From: DASPKO01 sp035628055
GTDB lineage: Bacteria > Planctomycetota > Phycisphaerae > Phycisphaerales > UBA1924
Assembly: GCA_035628055.1 (NCBI GenBank)
Contig: DASPKO010000209.1
Location: forward strand, 1 to 8,104
DNA: 8,104 nucleotides
Reading direction: 5' to 3'
The notes beneath the pieces were generated by a model, which saw only the letters and a program-made list of their open reading frames with translations, did not search any database and had not been told where the DNA came from. Positions 6,501 through 8,104 of the stretch are shown here, in pieces (positions within the stretch are counted from its first letter, which is position 1; each line of letters starts with the position of its first letter). A program made the translations under genes and the position numbers.

Positions 6501-7379
6501 TTAGACGCTCATACCGCCGCCCGGGTTCCTGGTGGCGGGACCGGGCGCGTCGAGCCGCCCCAGCCCGTGCAGGCAGACCGCGGCAGCCACCGCCACGTTC
6601 AGCGAGTCGACCTGGGGGCTGATCCTGATCCGGACCCGCAGGTCCGCCTCGGCCAACGCCCCGGCGCTCAGCCCCGGGCCCTCCGCCCCCAACAGCAGGG
6701 CGAGTCGCTCGGGGACGCCGCCTCGGAACGCAGCGCAAATATCCGGGGCGTCCGGGCTCGGCGTCGTCGCGACGATGACGAACCCCTGCCGGCGGACCAG
6801 CTCGAGGTCCCCGGGCCAGGTGCTCAGGCGGGCGTAGGGGACGCCCAGCACGTGCCCCGCGGAGACTCGCAAGGCCTTTCTGTAAAGAGGATCGGCGCAG
6901 CGCGGGCTGAGCAGGACCGCCGCCCCGGGCCCGCCCAGGGCCGCGGTGTCGCGGAAAACGCCCCCGATGTTGTCGTGATTGGCCAGGTCCTCCAGGACCA
7001 CGAGCGTGCGCGCGGCCCGGACGGCGTCCCCGGCCGCGGGCTCGCCCGGGCGCACTCCCACGGCCAGGAGCCCGCGGTGAATGTTGAACCCGGCGATCTG
7101 GTTGAGGACCGCCTGGGGCGCCACGTAGACGGGCGTCGTCTCCGGGAGCAGGGCCAGCTCGGCCGCCAGCGCACCCAGGCGCGCCGGCGTGCACAGGAGC
7201 GAGCGGGTCTGGTAGGAGGAGCGCACCAGGGCGCGCACCACCACGGCGCCCTCGGCGATGAAGACGCGGCCGGGCGCGCGCTGCGCGGGGTCGTCGGCGG
7301 CGCGGAACCCGTCCCGGAGGTTGCGATAGTCGGCGATCCGCGCGTCGGCGGGGTCGGCGATCTCGACGAGCCGGGGCAT
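6501..7379 (-). CDS. TrmH/SpoU-family RNA 2'-O-methyltransferase
   Basis: A two-domain enzyme of 292 residues. The N-terminal part (about 15-115) resembles the L30e-like substrate-binding domain seen in RlmB/TsnR-type enzymes (YRNLRDGFR at 18-26, RVFIAEGAVVVRAL at 38-51). The C-terminal SPOUT domain carries motif 1, LEDLANHDNIGGVFRDTAALG (129-149, Asn137 and Arg143), motif 2, LLLGAEGPGLS (228-238), and motif 3, IRISPQVDSLNVAVAAAVCL (251-270). These bind S-adenosylmethionine in the trefoil knot. The target could be rRNA or tRNA and cannot be told from sequence alone. The start is ATG 7379; the frame runs on upstream to 7709 but overlaps the sigma-factor gene and reads as shadow sequence. It follows that gene by 29 bases, so cotranscription is plausible. 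Confidence 0.92.
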   Translation of the reverse strand: MPRLVEIADPADARIADYRNLRDGFRAADDPAQRAPGRVFIAEGAVVVRALVRSSYQTRSLLCTPARLGALAAELALLPETTPVYVAPQAVLNQIAGFNIHRGLLAVGVRPGEPAAGDAVRAARTLVVLEDLANHDNIGGVFRDTAALGGPGAAVLLSPRCADPLYRKALRVSAGHVLGVPYARLSTWPGDLELVRRQGFVIVATTPSPDAPDICAAFRGGVPERLALLLGAEGPGLSAGALAEADLRVRIRISPQVDSLNVAVAAAVCLHGLGRLDAPGPATRNPGGGMSV

Positions 7380-7408
7380 GCCGGCGAGTCTACGGCGCGG
7401 GGGCGCGG

Positions 7409-8104
7409 CTACTCGACCGGCTCGAGCTCGCGAGAGCGGCTTTGCATCTGCGCCTTCAACCGCGCCAGGATGCTCGAGTGCATCTGGCTCACGCGCGACT
7501 CGGAGAGGTCCAGGGTGGCCCCGATCTCCTTCATGGTCATCTCCTCGTAGTAGTAGAGGATGACGATGAGGCGCTCGGCCCGCGAGAGGCCCTTGGTGAT
7601 CATGTCCTTCACGTCGCGGCGCTGGATCTCGCTGAACGGGTTGGACTGGTGGGCGTCGCGGATGACGTCGATCTCGCGCACGTCCTTGTGCCCGTCCGAC
7701 TGGAAGCACTTGCGGCTGAGGCTGATGGTGGAGACGGTGGCGCTGTCGCGGCGGAACTTCTCGAACTCCTCCCCGTCGAGCTTGAGGTGCTCGGAGAGCT
7801 CGTCCTCGGTGGGGGCCCGCCCATTGGCCATCTCGAACTTCTGCCGGGCGGACTCGACGCGGCTGGTGCGGTGCCGGACCAGCCGGGGAACCCAGTCCAT
7901 GGAGCGGAGCTCGTCGAGGATGGCGCCGCGGATGCGCGGGGCGCAGTAGGTCTCGAACTTCACCCCGTGCTTGAGGTCGAAGCCGTCGATCGCGTCCATG
8001 AGCCCGAAGAGGCCGGCGGACATGAGGTCCTGGATATCGACCTCGTCGGGGAGGCGCTGGGCGATGCGCTCGGCGTTGTAGCGGACCAGGTGCAGGAACT
8101 TCTC
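7409..8104 (-). CDS. RNA polymerase sigma-28 factor, FliA/WhiG family (5' end outside window)
   Basis: The last 231 residues are visible; the N-terminus lies beyond 8104, probably only a couple of dozen residues away given the roughly 240-residue size of E. coli FliA. Region 2 holds DIQDLMSAGLFGLMDAID (23-40) and the signature FETYCAPRIRGAILDELR (50-67) followed by SMDWVPR. Region 3 follows (about 74-125). Region 4 holds LSRAERLIVILYYYEEMTM (173-191) and a helix-turn-helix KEIGATLDLSESRVSQMHSS (192-211). Family members direct polymerase to flagellar/chemotaxis promoters (FliA) or developmental genes (WhiG) and are usually held by an anti-sigma factor. An insert-like stretch around CFQSDGHKDVREIDVIRDAH (133-152) joins regions 3 and 4. 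No flagellar gene is visible in the window. Confidence 0.95.
   Translation of the reverse strand, partial: EKFLHLVRYNAERIAQRLPDEVDIQDLMSAGLFGLMDAIDGFDLKHGVKFETYCAPRIRGAILDELRSMDWVPRLVRHRTSRVESARQKFEMANGRAPTEDELSEHLKLDGEEFEKFRRDSATVSTISLSRKCFQSDGHKDVREIDVIRDAHQSNPFSEIQRRDVKDMITKGLSRAERLIVILYYYEEMTMKEIGATLDLSESRVSQMHSSILARLKAQMQSRSRELEPVE

Noticed and set aside
5344..6504. A plus-strand open frame of 386 codons.
   Set aside because: It is antisense to the thioredoxin-fold gene, which has a signal peptide, a WCGPC motif and a ribosome site on the other strand.
6420..7550. A plus-strand open frame of 376 codons.
   Set aside because: It is antisense to the TrmH-family gene and the end of the sigma gene, with shadow-like composition.

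Overview
The window is very GC-rich DNA (about 70% by eye), and every gene I can support lies on the minus strand. It looks like the chromosome of a high-GC bacterium. A FliA/WhiG-type sigma factor, a signal-peptide protein with two thioredoxin folds and a small lipoprotein would suit a planctomycete of the Phycisphaerae type, but that placement is an inference. Long open frames on the plus strand are shadows of the minus-strand genes and have arginine/proline/glycine-rich composition.

Reading in transcription order, from high to low coordinates: a 5'-truncated sigma-28 factor (8104-7409); a TrmH/SpoU-family RNA 2'-O-methyltransferase (7379-6501); an exported protein with two thioredoxin folds, one lacking both active-site cysteines (6390-5188), which ends at a strong intrinsic terminator (5150-5113); a TrmL-like tRNA wobble methyltransferase starting just past that terminator (5071-4556); a 76-residue predicted lipoprotein (4475-4245); and a very large open frame from 4172 to the window edge. 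There is no gene-free stretch longer than about 110 bases.

The large frame is the main discovery. It is open for at least 1390 codons and has no stop inside the window. It joins a polysaccharide pyruvyl-transferase domain, a sialyltransferase-like GT29 domain with its signature motifs intact, five exact-length 21-residue coiled-coil repeats, a beta-rich module I do not recognise, and a GT-B glycosyltransferase domain with an EX7E motif. This looks like a multi-step enzyme for building or capping an acidic surface glycan, and I know of no named family with this order of domains.

The other genes are housekeeping or regulatory: transcription of a sigma-28 regulon, RNA methylation and cell-envelope redox. 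Only the lipoprotein and the large glycan enzyme are close enough (72 bases) to suggest a shared transcript with a shared envelope role.
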